Shown one piece after another: positions 42,123-54,626 of a stretch of 64,000 nt of DNA. A program made the translations under genes and the position numbers. The notes below the pieces were generated by a model. That model was not told the DNA's origin. It did no database searches and saw only the letters and a list, made by a program, of their open reading frames with translations. This stretch comes from Pictodentalium vernedei (taxonomy: Eukaryota > Mollusca > Scaphopoda > Dentaliida > Dentaliidae): contig CM062289.1 of assembly GCA_031216915.1 (NCBI GenBank), positions 246,203,187-246,267,186 on the forward strand, read 5' to 3'. Numbering within the stretch: position 1 is the first letter of the stretch; every line of letters begins with the position of its first letter.

Positions 42123-43605
42123 AAGGCTGCAAGTCTATTCCTGAAAAAGTCTTTTAACCTCACCAAGAGGAGGACATGAAACCATACAGATGAATGGAAT
42201 ATGATGAATTCATGCATTCCCCCACCTCTTCCTCAGAAGTACAAAAAAACAGCCGTGTGAACTAAGGAAGAAAATGGGGAGTACACATAAAACACTACAC
42301 CAATATAGCCATAATACTTGTCTATAGCTCTTTTTTAGTTTCTATAAAAGTAAAAGAAGGTGTGATAGACAGAGAAGTTAGAGAAAGCCCAAATAAAAGA
42401 TCTTGAGAAAGAAAATGATAGAAATCAGATTGGGCCAGAAACTAGAACAGGATGAAATCAGTGATGTCATTTAAGCACTAATATAACAGCTGTAAAAGAG
42501 AAAAGTTGCCTGGAGAAGTGAGGGTAAAAAGGGGAACAAATGCTCTTCCCGATTATAAGCAGACTTGTTTCATCTGGATGAAAGGTAAGTACATATTCAG
42601 TGAAGCAGGAAAAATGGAACCAGCTTCTCCAAAAATGATATAAACAAAGCAAAATAAACAATTCTATAAAGATGACAATGAATCTCAGAGTATAGAACAG
42701 AATTATCTGAAATAACTGAAGAATTACATGACTATAGAAGCATAAATCAGCTAATAAAAGTGCCCTGTAACAATAATTAAACACTGTCATTCAAGATAAC
42801 ATCCAACTCCAAAATAGCCTAAAGGAGTGAAAAGAGACCCCAAAATAATAGGCTACGAGCCTGCAAGGAAAGACAGAACATTTTTCATTTTTAGCATTGC
42901 AGTTGGAAAATAAAGAGTAAAGCTAAATATGGAGAAACAGATGCACCAACTCAAAAACTAGTTCCCAACAAATATGAAGATTCTCCATATAGGAAAGAAG
43001 CAATTATATGGAAAACAACACAAGCTCCAGCAAAAGAGAGCAGGGACATTCAGCCTACCACCATAACAATGGAGAGGATGAGCTACCTTGGGGAATAAGA
43101 ATAGCAATAGATTTTGAAAACTAGTTGAAAACCACCGGGAAGTCTGAAGGTTAGAGAGTACTATCTATGGCAAGGACTCCAATGAGATCTGATGCATAAT
43201 GAATTCGACTGAAACATATTGTTGAATCAACATGGTAATACACTAACATTTGAATCATCAAACAAGAAAAACAGGAGCTAGAAATATCTGTTAAATATAC
43301 CCTATAAAGGGAGAATCACATCCTTGCGGGAAAAATTTTCTTTTAGTGTCAGGTAAAAAAACATTTGAGACCTGGTATGATCTGACTAGTGTACTGAAGT
43401 TGCTTTGTTGAGCTAGCAGAAGCAGGTATTAAGTCAGCAGACACATAGGAATGGAAAAAGTGCCTCCCTGATTCCTTATGTATGCAATTACTGTCAAATT
43501 GTCGGAGAGAATGAAAAACTGCATGATTCTACAGGAGAAACAACCATTGCCTGACAGTTAGAATAAACAGCTGTGCCATGAGCGCATGATACGCCAGTTA
43601 TTAAT

Positions 43606-44575
43606 TACAAGAGGGAACCACACAATATGAGTATACATGTGTACTTGTCAGGTTACATATACTTGCCACCAAAAAATCATGAAAATTGCTCAAAGTCCAA
43701 CATGTGGAAAATTGCCTATATTTTGATGAATAAAGTCCCATAACTCTAGAATGACAAATCGGACAGCGACACAAATCGAAAGGGAGATCCCTTCTATCAA
43801 CATATACTTGCAACCAAAAAATCATGAAAATTGCTCTAAGCATTTTCAAGTTATTGTTCGATATGTGAAAAATAAAGTCCCATAACTCTGGAATGACTAA
43901 TCGAGCGGCGACACCAACCGAAAGGGAGCTTCCTTCCATCAACATAAACCACCTACCAAAAAATCGTGAAAATCTCTCGAAGCATTCTCGAGTTATCGTA
44001 CGTGTAAAAAATCGACAATTTTCTAAGTAATAAAGTCCCATAACTCTGGAATGACTAATTGAACGGCGACACTAAATGAAAGGGAACTTTCCTCCATCGA
44101 TATACACCACCTACCCAAAAATCACGAAAATCTCTCAAAGCGTTCTCAAGTTATCGTACGACGTGTAAAAAATCAACAATTTTCTAAGTAATAAAGTCCC
44201 ATACCTCTGGAATGACTAATCGAACAGCGACACTAAACGAAAGGGAGCTTCCCTCCATCGATATACACCACCTACCCAAAAATCACGAAAATCTCTCAAA
44301 GCGTTCTCGAGTTATCGTACGACGTGTAAAAAATCAACAATTTTCTAAGTAATAAAAGTCCCATAACTCTGGAATGACTAATCAAACGGTGACACTAAAC
44401 GAAAGGGAACTTCCCTCCATCGATATACACCACCTACCCAAAAATCACGAAAATCTCTCATAGCATTCTTGAGTTATCGTACGATATATGACTGGACGGA
44501 CAGATGGACGGACAGACAGACAGCGGTATACCATAATACGACCCGTTTTTTCAAAACAGGCATATAAAAATCGCT
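43606..44575 (+). mobile_element. Tandem-repeat element with five ~160-bp units nested in DIRS copy 4
   Basis: It starts ACAAGAGGGAACC. Units begin ATAAAGTCCCATAACTCTGG (near 43731, 43871, 44028, 44192 and 44350) and include CATCGATATACACCACCTAC and TCTCGAGTTATCGTACG. A GGACGGACAGATGGACGG microsatellite lies at 44494-44525, followed by CCCGTTTTTTCAAAACAGGC and ATATAAAAA. It splits the RNase H remains of copy 4. Fine unit length drifts from 140 to 163 bp. Confidence 0.75.
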
Positions 44576-45760
44576 AACAACTCCTTCTGATCGATAAGCA
44601 GCAATGCTTGATCCTTCTGTCCTCTTGTGTCTATAGATTCAGAGGATATGGTGTAGCTCCCCAACACTGATCACTTGCTTCTGCAGTTAGGACACTGTAA
44701 AACCCTTGTGACTCTAAATGGTGAACGACCTCAATAACTTCCTCGTCAAGGAATGTTATTACGGCCGCATCTAAGAGAGATGCTCGAGTTAGATTTGTTG
44801 GAATTGTAGTAGGAATCAGATTGAATTGTAGTAGAAATCAGATTGCAAGTAAGACAGGGGGACCTTCTGAAAACGAAAACCTGAGTTAGAATTCAACCAA
44901 CTGCCGTATCCGAGGATCTGACGTGATATTCGACCATTAGAGGATAAAATTTGTAATCTATCCCCCTACTGGAAGCAACAAGAGGTGGAAAACGTCACTT
45001 CCTTTCCTGACAAGGTCTATTGGAGGTGAAACCTCTTCCTCTACACTTAGCCTTACCTCTAGCTCTACGGAAGCGGGTAGTAGGCCGAGAGGAAGCCAGA
45101 TCTGTTAGGATCCCAAAATCTAAGTGAATATTGATAGCAACGAGATCCTCTTCCCCTAGGTGAAGTTCTGTGGTTTATCACATCAAGCTGACACAACAGA
45201 ATCTGCTTGTGCAGGAACTTGAGTACTTCTTGTACCACCTAGATTAGACCATCGATCATAAACTGATTAGACACCAAGGCAGAACATAGCTGATAATATT
45301 GAATGTCAGGGAGAGGTCAATTTGCCTGTACAGTTCCATCTCTCCTGAGTTCAAGATTGGCAAGATAGATGGCAGAAATATTAGCTGCTTTCAGAATGCA
45401 TTTGTAAAGACTTCTGAATGGTGCGGCAGTGTTGTCAAGCTCTTCAAAATCCAAAACTCTGGCAGCTCAAGCAGCAACAAGATAATCTGATAAAGGGAAG
45501 ATCTGGAGAACCTCTGTAGAGAGACCAGTTAGCATTTCCCAGGTGCATAATGGAATGCTAATGAACTTGAGAGCGGATGCGCCTTCATTGAGAGTGACAG
45601 GAAAAGAAGAAGAAGGTGTTTCAAAACAGAGGCCAAATGTAATTGCATATCAGAAAGAGATGGATATGACGGTAGTGTAGCAACTCTTCTAAGGAGATCC
45701 AGGTTCACTATAGTCTGAGAGAATAGAGGCTTTTAATTACATTATCACTTATGGATGGTT

Positions 45761-46660
45761 CGATGTTCTCAAGTTCTTAGTACCATTAACCTATTGAAGA
45801 AAACCTATTTCTCAAGTTGCACATTCCTGGCAGTTAGGGGTCGAGAGTACCCCAAAATGCCCGAAAATCACTTTTAATTACACTTTTGCGTACGCCCATG
45901 ATTTTCTGCTAAAACATTCTCTAATGTTCATTGATCACAAAAACATAACTTAAGAAACAAATTTTCCTTGCATTTGCAGATACGAGGGAGAGGAGGGGGG
46001 GGGGGGGGGGTCTTTCAATTACACCACAGGGTATGACCCTGCAGTTTGCTGCGATATTAGCTCTATGCTCTGACATTTAGAAAATACTTCTTAAAAAAAT
46101 AAAAATTCATGGTGTTTTCACATAAAAAGGAGTCTTCCACCAAAATTTCACTTTTAATTATGCTTCTGTGTACGACCATGTTAACTTCGCACTGTTTTCA
46201 ATTCATGCGTGGACGTTTAGAAAATGCATTTTAAAATGCAAATATTCCTGGCATAATCAGATAAGATGTTTTTTAGGTGACCCGATTTAAATGACAGAAT
46301 CCAAAATGAACGACAAGGTTGGTGAAGCGTGTTGTTGTGCTGGATTTTCCACACTTTGGGAGAGCGGGACAGTCAATTCAAATTTTTAATTTTTGGAGAA
46401 CGAACATGATCTGAATGCAGACATGCAGATACAGAGAGAGAGGGTCTGTGACAGCCCCACCTATGGTCTGTTGGGAAAATTTTTCCGAAATTTTGTCTGT
46501 TCAACATTGCAGAAAAGATGGAAAATTCTTATTTTTTTCTTAAAAAAGAAGCTTTTTCAGTTAAAATTTCCAAGAAATAAGCAGTAAATTAAACAGTACA
46601 AATTTGATTTTACCACTTTCTATAGGAACATATTTTCGTCTGTCGGGAAAATGTTTGCTC
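45761..46660. repeat. Imperfect repeats with TCACTTTTAATTA, otherwise unrecognised
   Basis: TCACTTTTAATTACAC and GTACGCCCATG (45870-45905) recur as TCACTTTTAATTATGC and GTACGACCATG (46145-46185). TTTAGAAAATGC-like blocks also recur. A 15-base G run lies at 45997-46011. No coding is supported. Confidence 0.5.
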
Positions 46661-46919
46661 CCTCACACATCCAACATAAAAAAGATATCTACGTTATTTC
46701 CTGAAGGTGCTTCTGCTGACTGGTAAGTATATGAAAACTTCCCCTATCATCTATGAAGAGCAGAATGCTGGAATGGAACCCCATAAACAGAATGTAATAT
46801 GAGTATGACAAGGGGGAGGCCAGAAAAGGAACTGCAGACACAACCTGACTTTTTTGTTCTTCACACTTTTCAGACCCACCCACCCCACCTGCATTTTTCT
46901 TTCTTTCAACATTTTGACA

Positions 46920-47295
46920 TGCAAACCTCCTGGATGGAAGTGCAGTGGTTTATTGGTTACAGAACCAGCATTCAAATCAAAAGTTTCACTGTTTGACCCT
47001 GACCAGAGGTAACTGTGTTGCCTCCTTGGGAAAGACACATAATCCTGATTGCCCACATACGGATGCAGTGATGCTGATGCACTAAGGCATACTACACGTC
47101 AGTGGTGCACTTGCCTTTAGCCACTGCTAAATCAGCATGTGCAGTTAGTAAGTTGGGGAGTCTAACAGTTGCTTGCCACTGTTTTGTGATTCTTCCTCTC
47201 TTTCTCAGGCTTCCTCTGCCCGTACAACTGTTCTTCATGGTGTCACCTGTCACCATGGCTGTTTAAAGTGTCATTAAATCTTGATGAACAAACAA
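46920..47295 (+). mobile_element. Old tRNA-headed SINE (diverged)
   Basis: GTGCAGTGGTTTATTGGTTA stands where the A box is expected. It is followed by TCCTTGGGAAAGACACATAA, TACTACACGTCAGTGGTGCA and GTTGCTTGCCACTG, then GTGTCATTAAATCTTGATGA. It matches the copy at 63366-63710 in tail type. The B box is degenerate and no target duplication is recognisable. Confidence 0.7.
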
Positions 47296-47524
47296 ACCCT
47301 CCTGGATACTGAAATCTGCTCTCCAAGCATTGGATGCCAACAAGGGTACAAATATCATAGAGTATGAGGATTGTATAGAATTTTCAAGATAACCGTACAC
47401 CCCATGCACAAAGAATATAATGCTAAATAAAATATAGATGATCCAACTATTATTTGTGGAATTACATCGTCAGGCAGATGGGTGGAAGACTGAATGGACG
47501 GACGGACAGATGTATACCCATTCT

Positions 47525-48690
47525 CTTTCAGAGTTCATTCAAGAATATAATTTCAACAATATAGCTTCCTGGATCGTCATGAAATCTCACACATATATTT
47601 AGTATGACATGCTCTTCCAGGTACGTAACAAATGATTGTGCTCACACATTCTTTTAAGGAGTTATGGCCTTTTTAAAAAAAAATTCTGTCTGTCCTACTT
47701 AACTAATTTTAAAGTTGCAGAGTATTTCAATATACCCAATATTTTTGAAAACCATAACTTACCGTTATCGTGAGTAAATAAAATATTTGGTATACTGAAA
47801 TCTGGCATTACCGCAATGTTACAAGGCGAGTAAACACAGCAAATGGCAATTACAGTATAGGAAATTACATCATAACTGCTAAGAAACAACTATCTTACTA
47901 TTACAGACATGAGAAACTTCCAGTGTGCTTGTACGTTATGAGAAATAATAACATAGTGAATGTAATGATTTCCGCATTTCATCCCATATTGTTACTATCG
48001 TAGGTATAATGGAAACATGTGGGCTAACTTCATACCATCACTTATTACTCATAGTCACACATCACCGCTGATCAATACAAGAGATATAATCCAAAGGTCG
48101 AGTTACAAAATGAACAGCAGTCAAGTAACTTACATTGACTGATGGGCACTTTCTTGTTTGTTTTTTTTTTGTTGAAATATGTTTTTGCACATTTTACCTA
48201 TCAGGGATAAAATCAGAGAAGTAACCAGGCAGGGATTAAAACAATTTATTGGAAACAGTAAATGAAATGGGCAAGTTACAACATTAGCAGTCTGCTGATC
48301 TCGCAATATTTTTCTGTTCATTCACCTTCTGTTCAACCTATGCTGATCACATGGATGTGAATAAATGTCTTACTTACCATAACCTTTCTTTTCGACCTAA
48401 AAAAAAATATATTTTCTTGGGACCTATCAAATATATTGATTATTGAGTGATAAAACCCATTACACACAAGATTTATAACGAGTGTGAGACATTAAATTAA
48501 ATTACTTATTAATTCAGTTTACCATGATATATTTTCTGTGATACCACAGTATTTTTTTATCCCAATACCGTGCAAATCTAGCTTGGATAATGCCACACCA
48601 GGTAGTGTTCCATGGAGGGGGGTATACCCAGGGTAGTAGACCAGTTCTTATTTTTGAAAGACCCATGTTGATCGAAAGCATGAGCAATAA
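47525..48690. repeat. Repeat copy split by an 880-bp insertion
   Basis: TTCATTCAAGAATATAA to TGTCCTACTT (47527-47699) and CTTGGATAATGCCACACC to GAAAGCATGAGC (48583-48685) correspond to one uninterrupted copy at 56545-56820. The intervening 47700-48582 is therefore an insertion, or the other copy carries a deletion. No inverted ends were found on the insert. Confidence 0.6.
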
Positions 48691-49499
48691 AGCTTGTTCC
48701 TGTATGTGTACACAGGGACGTGGTGACAGGGTGGGGAGGGGTGCCCCCCCTCCCACCACCCACCCCATCCTGGCCAAAATTTCCTGTAGTTGGAAATTTG
48801 GAGGGCAAGTCATGAGTAGTTGGAAATTTCATCTATCTGAATTTTAGAGCCTCTTTGGTGATGCTGATGTCTCCTTTACTTCTCAAAATTCCAACTCAAT
48901 TTCAAATCGGCAAAAATTCTAACTGTTACTATTTACAACTACAGTGTATGCAATATTGAGCTTCATATAAGAATGCATGATGTCAATCGGTACCAGATTT
49001 CTATAGTACGTTTACTTATTGTCATAAAAAAAAATCTTCGAAATGCACTTCAAGAAAATCACATCGCGAAAAATTGTTACCCTGAGTTAATTCCATCATT
49101 CACAGTTACAAAATGATGAAACATCAAAATCTGATCATTCCTGAATAAGACCTGCTTTAATGTTAGGACAGTGTAAATTGCTCAAAGTTCTAAGCTTGAG
49201 CATTTGTTTAGCACATATTCAATTCCTAGAAGAATACCAAATAATAATAACCTGATAATTAGGCTTTTCCCTCTGGAAAAGACTATTGTTTTTCTACGGA
49301 TTATTATTTTATTTTTTTATTTTTTTTTATTTTTTTTTTTCCACACATTTTGTCCGCACGATTCCGAAGCCATTTTCGAACCGATTTTCACAAAATTTTG
49401 CACACTCATAAAGGGGCACAAAATCTAAAAATGTACCGTAGCGGAATTTTCGATTTAACCCTTATTTCCTCAGAATTGGCAAAAAACTGTCAAAATTGA
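48691..49499. other. Intron with GC-rich inverted segment and T-rich run
   Basis: CAGGGACGTGGTGACAGGG and AGTTGGAAATTTGGAGGG near 48712-48805 recall the hairpin at 56347-56431. A long T run lies at 49291-49341. Nothing coding was found. Confidence 0.45.
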
Positions 49500-51490
49500 G
49501 GTTTATCGGCACTTTCTCAAAACACGTCTTGTAGATTTTTTTTTAAACATTCATCATTTCTAGACCTGCCTGTGACACGACCTTTGATACAGACGAGATA
49601 TTCGGCGATGCATATGGTAACCCTCCACAGGCTGCCAAACATCGAAATTTTGATGAAATGGGTCGGTTTCAGGCCCCCACTGCACCCAAACAATACATGA
49701 GAGATAAACATAACTTCCTTTATTGGAAGTGGAATTCACCGAGGATCATTTTTGTCAGTAATAAGGGTGTTCATAAAACCAAGCATTAACCCGTTTTGGA
49801 CTGGTTAACCAGCAATATCCCCATAAAGCTAAAAAATTCATGTTTTCCGTGGATTTCGCTAAACGAGTCTTGTAGATTTTCAAGAAAAATTTGTTACTCC
49901 CAGGTCTTGGTGTGACAATAGAAGTTGCATGGACAAAATACTAAGGGGAGCATTTGTTAACCCTCCATGGGCTGCTGAAAGTCAAAATTGTGATAAAATG
50001 GGCTGTTTTTGGACGCCAACGGCACCCAATGGGTACGCCACAAAGAAAAGTGCCTTCTTTTATCGAGCCCACACTCTATACAGAAACATTTTTGTAAGTA
50101 GTAAGGATATTCAAAAGTTGAAGTCTTAACCCTTTTTGGACAGGCTAAAGAGAGAGACCCCTTAAAATCTTAAAATTCGAATTTTCTGTGGATTTCTCTA
50201 AAAACATCTTGTAGGTTTTCAAGAAAAATTTACTACTCACAGGTCTTTGTGTGACATTACAAGTGGCATAGACAAAATATTCCGGTGAGCGTTTATTAAC
50301 CCTCCACAGGCTGCCAAGCTTTGTAATTTTGTTGAAATGGGCTGTTTTCGGACGCACACAGCACCCAATGTGTACCTGAGAAATAAACATAATCTCCTTC
50401 GTTGGAAGTGGAATTCACCGAGGACCATTTTTGTAAGTAATAAGGGTATTCAAAAAACCAAGTGTTAACCCGTTTTGGGTGGTTTAAGAGTGATTCCCCA
50501 AAAGCTTAAACAATCATGCTTTACGTGGATTTCTCTAAAAATGTCAAGTAGATTTTCAAGAAAAAACTGGTCCGTGGCAGATCGTGGTGTAACATTATAA
50601 ACTGCAAGGACAAAATATTCTGATAAGCATTTGTTAACCCTCCACAGACTCTCAAATATCAACACTTTGATAAAATAGGCTGTTTTCAGCCCCCCACAGC
50701 ACCCAACCTGTAGCTGGGAAATAAACATAACTTCCTCTCTTGGAAGTGTAAATCACCAAGGATAATTTTTGTAAGTAATAAGGGTATTCAAAAAACCAAG
50801 CCTTAACCCGTTTTGGTCTGGTTAAACAGCGATACCCATCAAAGGCTTAAAAATTCAAGTTTTCCCTGGATTTCTTTAAAAACATCTTGTAAATTTCAAG
50901 AAAAAAATGGTCATTCATAGGTCTTAGTGTGCCATTACATGTTGCATGGACAAAATATTCCGGTCAGAATTTGTTAGCTCTACACCAGCATCTGAACATC
51001 AAAAGTTTCATAAAATGGGCTGCTTTGAGACACCAACAGCACCCAATGGGTATGTAAAGGCTAAACAAAACTTCTTTTACTGCGCGTAGAATTCACAGAA
51101 GATCAGTTTTGTATGTAGTAAGGGTATTTAAAAGAATGAAGCTTAATGCATTTTGGACTGGATAAGGAGAGATACCCCTTAGAAGCATAAAATTTACATT
51201 TTCCGTGGAGTTCGCCAACTACTTGTTGGCGATTTTCAAGAACAATTGGACATTGCAGGTCTTGGTTGGTATTACAAGTTGCATGGATAGAATATTCCGC
51301 TAATAATTTGCTAACCTCTCTACAGACTGCTAAACGTCATAATTTTGATAAAATTGGCTGTTATCGGGCTCCAAATGCGTATGTAATAGATAAACATATC
51401 CTCTTTTATCAGAATCAGAATTCACGAGGGATAATGTTTGATAGTATTAAGGGTATTCAAAAAACCAAGCCTTAACCTGTTTTTTCCTGA
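49500..51490 (+). repeat. Satellite-like array of about six 338-bp units
   Basis: TTAACCCGTTTTGG-like blocks occur near 49786, 50126, 50462, 50803, 51142 and 51470, giving periods of 328-341 bp. Each unit holds TTTCCGTGGATTTCGCTAA, TCTTGTAGATTTTCAAG, AGTTGCATGGACAAAATATT, TTGTTAACCCTCCACAGGCT and GTAAGTAATAAGGGTATTC. Further pieces lie at 52350-52695 and 55770-56000. Reading frames inside are short and not conserved between units. Confidence 0.85.
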
Positions 51491-52326
51491 TTAAAGACAG
51501 ACAGCTCATGCCATGTATGCTGCCTACATTACGTGTAAAATCGACACCCCCATTAAATCTACTGCGAGGTGGGGTGTCCGACCCAACCACCTGACCTCAT
51601 TAGATAACATTCCTTCATCATATTTAGCACCATGGATTTCCCCAAGCAGCAAAGATAAAAATACGTCATCGGAAAATAATGCCAATTGTTTTATTTAGTG
51701 TGTATTTTGTCCGTATACAAAATTTCTCACCCACATATACCTAAAAATGATTCAGTGATACGATTGGACATGTTTCTCTCATAAAACATGCATAAAACGT
51801 GAAAAAAGACTTGATTTATTGCATTTTAGGATTGCACATGTATATTTTTAGAAGATTCTCTGTCTGTTTTTAATCTTCGGCATCAGTCTTTGATCTCGTT
51901 TGTGACGATGAGTAATTAACACCTTTTCGACAAGAGCCATCGAAATTTAAAATAAAAAAAAAATGAAATTTCACTAAAACTTTTTGCAGAATAGAGTTTT
52001 TCAGTAAACTCTGTCGCGATTGCGTGACATTTTCAAAATCCCGATCAGAAATAATGAAATTATAAATATGTAGTTAGCAATAACAAAATTGAAAGCATGT
52101 CGGCCAAACTTGCATGACGTCAGAACTCGATTCGGGTGAAATACTGCAGTGATGCACTGAAAGGTTGAGAATAAGGGACACTGATATCGAAGTAGACTTT
52201 AAACTGTCCATGGAATGGTCCTAAAATCAAGTTCATGTTTGCAGCGTTACTGCGAATAGGTTTCCCGTATTTCTTGTTAAAATGTTTTGGACCGCCTCAC
52301 TTCATATTCCACACTGCACTGCATGA

Positions 52327-52351
52327 TATTATTTATTTATTGGTGTTTAAG
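52327..52351 (-). mobile_element. SINE tail fragment at the duplication junction
   Basis: ATTTATTTATTGGTGTTTAA and GG is the minus-strand 3' tail of the SINE family, truncated at the point where the right duplication unit begins. Confidence 0.7.
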
Positions 52352-52689
52352 GTTTGTAAGTAGTAAGGGTATTTAAAAGAATGAAACTTAACCCATTTTG
52401 GACTGGATAAGGAGAGATGCCCCTTAAACGCTTAAAATTTACATTTTCCTTGGATTTCGCTAACTGCTTGTTGGGGATTTTCAAGAACAATTTGACATTG
52501 GCAGGTCTTGCAAATTGCATAGATAGAATATTCTGCTAGTCGTTTGTTAATCCCTCTACAGGCTGCTAAACGTCAAAATTTTAATAAAATCGGCTGTTTT
52601 CGGGCAGCAAATGGGTATGCAATAGATAAACATGACCTCTTTTATCAGACTTAGAATTCCTGAGGGATAATGTATGATAGTATTAAGGG

Positions 52690-53048
52690 TATTCAAGGGA
52701 GTGCGGTGGCTCAGTGGTAGACTGTTGTACTTCTATGTTAGAGGTCCCGACTTCGATCCCCGTCCGGGACGACTCGTGTTGTGACCTTGGGCAAGGCACT
52801 TTGGCCCAGTTGCCGACATGGGGGCACAATGTCCCCGTGTACTAAGGCATACTGCACGTCGATGGTACACGTCTTCAACCTCTGTAACCCTGCCTGAGCG
52901 GGGCCTGAACAGAGTTAGAATGTTGAGGAGCTGACAGTTGCCCGTCGATGCTTGGTGGTTCTCTCCGGGTACTCTGGCTTCCTCCACCTCTAAAACTGTC
53001 ACGGTCACGATTAGCCATTGTGCAGAAGTATGTGACCTTAAACACCAA

Positions 53049-53091
<43 letters not shown>

Positions 53092-53092
53092 A
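52690..53092 (+). mobile_element. tRNA-headed SINE (variant head) with long (AAAT)n tail
   Basis: The head is GTGCGGTGGCTCAGTGGTAG on to ACTTCGATCCCCGTCCGGGA. It has a clear A box and B box but differs from the heads at 17920 or 20456, so it descends from a different tRNA-like source. The body and GTGACCTTAAACACCAAT tail are shared. About 13 AAAT repeats follow. No target duplication: the insertion coincides with a 175-bp loss relative to the left duplication unit. Confidence 0.88.
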
Positions 53093-53740
53093 GAAGCAAA
53101 GACAAAAATACGTCTGCGGAAAATAATGGCAAATATTTTATTTAGCCTGTATTTTGTCCGTATAGAAAATTTCTCACCTACATATACCTAAAAATGATTC
53201 AATGATACAATTGGACATATTTCTCTCATAAAACGTGAAAAAACACTTGATTTATTGCATTTTAGGATTGCGCATGTATATTCTTAGAAGATTCTCTGTC
53301 TGTTATTAAACTACGGCGTGTCTTTGATCTCGTTTGGGACAATCAGTGATTAGTGCCTTTTCGACAAGAGCCATCGAAATTGAAAATAAAAAAAATGATC
53401 AAATTTCACTAAAACCTTTTGCAGAATCGTGTTTTTCAGAAAACGCTTTCGCGATTGCGTGTGTCGTTTTCAAAATTCGGATCAGTAAGCACGAAATTAT
53501 AAATATGTTGTTGTCAATAACAAAATTGAAAGCATGTCGGTCAAACTTGCATGATGTCAGAACTCGACTCGGGTAAAATACTGTGGTGTAGTGAAAGGAC
53601 GAGAGTAAGAAACGCTGATATCGCAGTAGGCTTTAAAATGTCCATGGAATGGTCCTAAAATCAAGATTATTTTTGCAGCTTTATTGTAAATAGGTTTCCC
53701 GTTGTTTCTTGTTGAAATGTTATTTCCGTCAAGGCCAAGT

Positions 53741-54134
53741 ACCATAGAAAATTTGGAATACTGGGCATTGGGATAGGACACCTGCCCCATGAACAACTGC
53801 TGCCTCCTATTAAAATTAATTAGCGGGGACATCCCCCCCCCCCCCCACCCATGCTGTTTATTTTACCTAGGACACCTGCCCTCTGCTGTTTTTTTTACCT
53901 AGGACATATGCCCCCCCACCCCCCCCCCCCCCCCCTCTACTGTTAGATTAGATTAAACATATTTTATTTGCCATTTGACAAGGCAAATCAGAATTGGAGG
54001 ACAAGTGCTTACCACTTAGAAGCCCCTCCGTTCCTGTACAGTGACTAATAATTTACAATATGGCAGAACGTATTCCATAAATAACAGAATCTAGCAAAAT
54101 CTAAATATTATAAACATTATAGACAAACACAAAT

Positions 54135-54182
<48 letters not shown>

Positions 54183-54626
54183 AGAGATAAAAAAAAATAA
54201 ATAGAATATAAAGAAAAAAAGAAAACATGAAATACAACATTAGATCCAGTGATGATGCCCGCCACCCACCCATTTGCATTCTGTAGTATCTTGGCCGTAA
54301 TGGGAGTCTAAATTAACATCTTGATTACAGCCACTGAGCATAGGTTTTCACTTCTGGGGATGTTCACACAACTGTTTTTTCACCAAGTACACCTGCCCTG
54401 CCCCCGTTTGTTTGCTAATGTGCCCCTCCCCATTGACCTTTCTATTTTTAGAAGCACCCGGGCCTACGGGGAGAGGGCGTTGTTGGGAGCATGGCTAGAT
54501 TTTGCTATAAAATGGGGTTGAAGGAAGGTACCCTCAAATCTGGGTCGAAAGTGGTGAAAATGACAAAAGGCTACTTCAAGGTATGGTAACGGTATAAACT
54601 ACAGGCGATCTGACGAAAAATCATAC
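53741..54626. other. Intron with C-runs and a (GA)n microsatellite
   Basis: C runs at 53826-53840 and 53910-53935 sit in near-repeated GACACCTGCCC segments. (GA)n spans 54139-54174. No exon was found. Confidence 0.5.

Larger units (their letters stand above)
39792..45760 (-). mobile_element. DIRS-like retrotransposon, copy 4 (heavily decayed)
   Basis: The left end near 39792-39835 pairs with 40186-40225 (ATAAGTATATTAAGAAA). It is followed by ACAACTTACTAAAGAAACAT and AGGAGGAGGT, as in the internal complementary region of copy 2. RNase H remains are readable on the minus strand: SDNLTVIAYIRNQGG near 43440-43500 and LLLIDQKELLAI near 44570-44615. Sequence from 44880 to 45250 resembles the gag/RT boundary of copy 2. 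The RT core is missing between about 44640 and 44880. The right terminal repeat was not found. A 5S-headed SINE, MITE C and tandem-repeat elements are nested inside. Confidence 0.68.
51100..53740. repeat. Segmental tandem duplication (about 1.2 kb units), right unit carrying a SINE
   Basis: Left unit about 51100-52326, right unit about 52352-53740. Shared blocks in order: AGTAGTAAGGGTATTTAAAA, TTTTAGGATTGC, TCTTTGATCTCGTTTG, CGACAAGAGCCATCGAAATT and TCCATGGAATGGTCCTAAAA. The right unit lacks about 175 bp (counterpart of about 51466-51645), exactly where a SINE is present. The junction at 52327-52351 is a fragment of SINE tail. Confidence 0.85.

Noticed and set aside
41594..42790. Hydrophobic minus-strand open frames of 60-107 codons resembling membrane proteins
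   Set aside because: AT-rich DNA gives Phe/Leu/Ile-rich frames by chance; they lie in decayed DIRS copy 4 and show no conserved motif or splice context.
54091..54279. 62-codon frame with a serine-leucine repeat
   Set aside because: It is the translation of the (GA)n microsatellite.
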